DNA from: Lachnospiraceae bacterium UBA6452
Lineage (GTDB): Bacteria > Bacillota > Clostridia > Lachnospirales > Lachnospiraceae
Length of the DNA stretch: 8,869 nt
Direction of reading: 5' to 3'
Assembly (NCBI GenBank): GCA_002441865.1
Contig: DJNY01000139.1
Span: 1-8,869, forward strand
The translations under genes were made by a program, and so were the position numbers. Shown piece by piece: positions 7,213 to 8,869 of this stretch; the stretch's first letter is position 1; each line of letters starts with the position of its first letter. The notes under the pieces are model-generated. The model saw only the letters and a program-made list of their open reading frames with translations, did not search any database and had not been told where the DNA came from.

Positions 7213-7223
7213 CGTAAAGTCAA
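7196..7223 (-). promoter_or_regulatory. Candidate promoter of the MoxR operon
   Basis: Reading the minus strand, TTGACT (7223-7218) is a good -35 box, followed after 16 bases by TATTGT (7201-7196), a poor -10 box. It would give a leader of roughly 65-70 bases before the MoxR start at 7122. A TATTAT at 7149-7144 is a better -10 match but has no -35 partner. The assignment is tentative. Confidence 0.3.
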
Positions 7224-7263
7224 GTTTAGGTATAAAATAAATAAAAACATTGCAAGAGCGAGG

Positions 7264-7292
7264 TTGAATGCCCAAAATTTGTATGCTATAAT
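7264..7292 (+). promoter_or_regulatory. Sigma-A type promoter of carAB
   Basis: TTGAAT (7264-7269) is a -35 box, followed after exactly 17 bases by a perfect TATAAT (7287-7292). The -10 box is preceded by TG at 7284-7285, an extended -10 element. The predicted start of transcription is near 7299, which leaves a leader of only about 30 bases before carA. That leaves no room for a PyrR attenuator or a riboswitch. Confidence 0.85.
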
Positions 7293-7301
7293 AAAACGAT
7301 T

Positions 7302-7331
7302 ATGCGAAAGGATAAACAGGTGAGACTATGA
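7302..7331 (+). other. Possible nine-codon leader ORF ending on the carA start codon
   Basis: An ATG at 7302 opens a frame reading MRKDKQVRL, with a TGA at 7329-7331 that overlaps the carA ATG (7328-7330) in an ATGA arrangement. Two of its nine codons are arginine (CGA, AGA). It begins only a few bases after the predicted transcription start and has no ribosome binding site, so it would need leaderless-type initiation. It also covers the carA ribosome binding site AGGTGAG (7318-7324). It may be chance. Confidence 0.25.
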
Positions 7332-8503
7332 AAGCTTTTTTAATCTTGGAAGATGGCACTGTTTTTGAGGGAACTCATATCGGCGCCGACAAAGAAATCA
7401 TTAGTGAGATTGTATTTAACACATCAATGGCAGGCTATCTGGAAGTACTGACAGATCCGTCCTATGCAGGACAGGCAGTTTGTATGACTTATCCACTGAT
7501 CGGTAACTACGGGATCTGTAAGGAAGATATGGAATCAAACAAACCGTGGCCGGATGGATTTATTGTCAGAGAGTTATCCCGGATCCCAAGTAATTTCCGC
7601 AGTGATATTACGATCCAGGAATTTCTGGAAACAAATGATGTACCGGGAATCGCAGGGATCGATACAAGAGCCCTGACAAAGATCCTGCGTGAAAAGGGAA
7701 CGATGAACGGCTGCATTACAACAGACGAGCATTACGATCTGGCTGCGCTGACGGAAAAGATGAAAGCTTATACCACGGGCAAAGTAGTGGAAAAGGTCAC
7801 CTGTGATAAGAAATATATCTGCAAGGGCTCTGAGACGCTGGAAGAAAACGGACCGATCTCAGGCAGTGCCGTTTATACGGGAGAAAAGGAAATGAGACCT
7901 TCTCTCGTACACAAGCTGAACGGAAAAGGCAGGAAGGTAGCACTCCTTGATCTGGGTGCGAAAAAGAATATTGCCAGATCACTGGCACAGAGAGGCTGTG
8001 ATGTCACGGTATATCCGGCCCTGACAACAGCAGAGGAGATCATCAATGATCATCCGGACGGCATTATGCTCAGTAACGGACCTGGCGATCCGAAGGAATG
8101 TGTTTCCATTATCGCCGAGATTAAAAAGCTTTATGATACAGATATTCCGATCTTTGCGATCTGCCTGGGACATCAGCTCATGGCACTTGCAACGGGAGCG
8201 GATACATTTAAAATGAAATACGGCCACAGAGGAGGCAATCATCCGGTCAAGGATCTTTCTACCGGACGCGTTTACATTTCCTCTCAGAACCATGGCTATG
8301 TGGTAGATATGGATAAGCTGGATCCGAAGGTCGCAACACCTGCTTTTGTCAATGTCAATGATGGCACCTGTGAAGGACTCAGCTATACAGGAAAGAATAT
8401 ATTCACCGTGCAGTTCCATCCTGAGGCCTGCCCGGGACCACAGGACTCCGGTTATTTATTTGACCGATTTATTACGATGATGGAGGAAAATGCAAATGCC
8501 TAA
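7328..8503 (+). CDS. carA: Carbamoyl-phosphate synthase small subunit (glutaminase)
   Basis: The small subunit hydrolyses glutamine and passes ammonia to the CarB subunit, which makes carbamoyl phosphate for arginine and pyrimidine synthesis in the cytoplasm. The N-terminal domain (about 1-130) carries the signature [19 protein letters not shown] (31-49). The class I glutamine amidotransferase domain (about 203-385) carries SNGPGDP (249-255) and the nucleophile Cys279 in AICLGHQL. It also has GGNHP (302-306), SQNHGY (319-324), and His364 and Glu366 of the triad in VQFHPEA. The 391-residue length is somewhat above the usual 350-380. The extra length seems to lie in the linker between the domains (about 161-200). 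The start has AGGTGAG at 7318-7324, close to the ATG. Transcription is probably driven by the promoter at 7264-7292. The stop overlaps carB by 8 bases. Confidence 0.98.
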   Translation: MKAFLILEDGTVFEGTHIGADKEIISEIVFNTSMAGYLEVLTDPSYAGQAVCMTYPLIGNYGICKEDMESNKPWPDGFIVRELSRIPSNFRSDITIQEFLETNDVPGIAGIDTRALTKILREKGTMNGCITTDEHYDLAALTEKMKAYTTGKVVEKVTCDKKYICKGSETLEENGPISGSAVYTGEKEMRPSLVHKLNGKGRKVALLDLGAKKNIARSLAQRGCDVTVYPALTTAEEIINDHPDGIMLSNGPGDPKECVSIIAEIKKLYDTDIPIFAICLGHQLMALATGADTFKMKYGHRGGNHPVKDLSTGRVYISSQNHGYVVDMDKLDPKVATPAFVNVNDGTCEGLSYTGKNIFTVQFHPEACPGPQDSGYLFDRFITMMEENANA

Positions 8504-8869
8504 GAATCCAAATGTGAAAAAAGTTATGGTAATCGGCTCCGGTCCGATCGTGATCGGACAGGCAGCAGAATTTGACTATGCCGGTACACAGGCATGTCGC
8601 TCCCTGAAAGAGGAAGGAGTGGAGGTTATTCTGGTAAACTCCAATCCGGCGACGATCATGACAGATAAAAATATTGCCGACAAGGTTTATATTGAGCCAT
8701 TGACGGTAGATGTGATCAAGCAGATCATTGAAAAGGAAAAGCCGGACAGCTTACTGCCGAACATGGGCGGACAGGCAGGCCTGAACCTTGGTATGGAGCT
8801 TGCAGAGTCAGGGTTTCTGGACAGCCACGGTGTGACACTTCTCGGTACAACCGCAGAAACGATCCGTAA
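8496..8869 (+). CDS. carB: Carbamoyl-phosphate synthase large subunit, N-terminal part (3' truncated by window edge)
   Basis: The first 124 codons of the large subunit are present; the full protein is normally about 1,070 residues, so some 88 percent lies outside the window. The N-terminus is typical: [20 protein letters not shown], then [14 protein letters not shown], followed by [11 protein letters not shown] and the [10 protein letters not shown] segment, all from the pre-ATP-grasp region of the first synthetase half. CarB uses two ATP with bicarbonate and the ammonia delivered by CarA. The start at 8496 has GGAGG at 8482-8486, inside the end of carA. The 8-base overlap with carA suggests coupled translation of the two subunits. 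The frame stays open to the last base; the TAA at the very end of the window is out of frame and is not a stop for this gene. Confidence 0.98.
   Translation, partial: MPKNPNVKKVMVIGSGPIVIGQAAEFDYAGTQACRSLKEEGVEVILVNSNPATIMTDKNIADKVYIEPLTVDVIKQIIEKEKPDSLLPNMGGQAGLNLGMELAESGFLDSHGVTLLGTTAETIR

Noticed and set aside
7264..7330. ArgR box, PyrR attenuator or riboswitch upstream of carA
   Set aside because: The leader is only about 30 bases with no hairpin-plus-T-run, and I could not find a convincing ArgR-type inverted TGAAT/ATTCA pair around the promoter.
1..8503. High frequency of GATC across the coding regions as a possible methylation or repeat signal
   Set aside because: It is explained by frequent ATC isoleucine codons after codons ending in G and by GAT/ATC codon preference; it has no positional pattern.

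Overview
The window reads like a stretch of chromosome from an anaerobic gut-type Firmicute, most likely a member of the Lachnospiraceae (Clostridia). The basis is moderate GC with AT-rich intergenic DNA, strong AGGAGG-type ribosome binding sites, a sigma-A style promoter, and the style of the CarA, MoxR and transglutaminase proteins. The family assignment is inference; no rRNA or other taxonomic marker is present. I see no mobile element, tRNA, rRNA or CRISPR array.

Region 1 (1-2717, + strand) is a tightly packed operon that begins upstream of the window. It holds the C-terminal end of an unrecognised protein, a TetR/AcrR-type regulator, and two tandem paralogues of the succinylglutamate desuccinylase/aspartoacylase branch of the M14 zinc carboxypeptidase fold. 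Each junction overlaps by 4-8 bases, which suggests translational coupling. The first paralogue keeps every zinc and catalytic residue. The second keeps the fold and the Asn-Arg substrate-pocket motif, but has lost both zinc histidines and the catalytic glutamate. It therefore looks like a pseudoenzyme partner. An intrinsic terminator for this operon lies at 2756-2782, inside the 3' end of the convergent gene.

Region 2 (2689-7122, - strand) is the widespread three-gene module MoxR AAA+ ATPase, DUF58 protein, and multi-membrane-span transglutaminase-like protein (TgpA type). It is read from right to left. Spacing is 17 bases and then a 14-base overlap. The MoxR ATPase probably acts as a chaperone for its partners. 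The DUF58 and transglutaminase proteins are membrane anchored, with a large extracytoplasmic Cys-His-Glu domain on the last one. The last 29 bases of this operon overlap the last 29 bases of region 1.

Region 3 (7123-7327) is a 205-base divergent intergenic region. It carries a very good sigma-A promoter for carA, a weak candidate promoter for the MoxR operon, a cluster of AT-rich inverted and direct repeats, and a possible nine-codon leader ORF that ends on the carA start codon.

Region 4 (7328-8869, + strand) is carA followed by the first 124 codons of carB, overlapping by 8 bases. These are the two subunits of carbamoyl-phosphate synthase, which feeds arginine and pyrimidine synthesis. The window ends inside carB.
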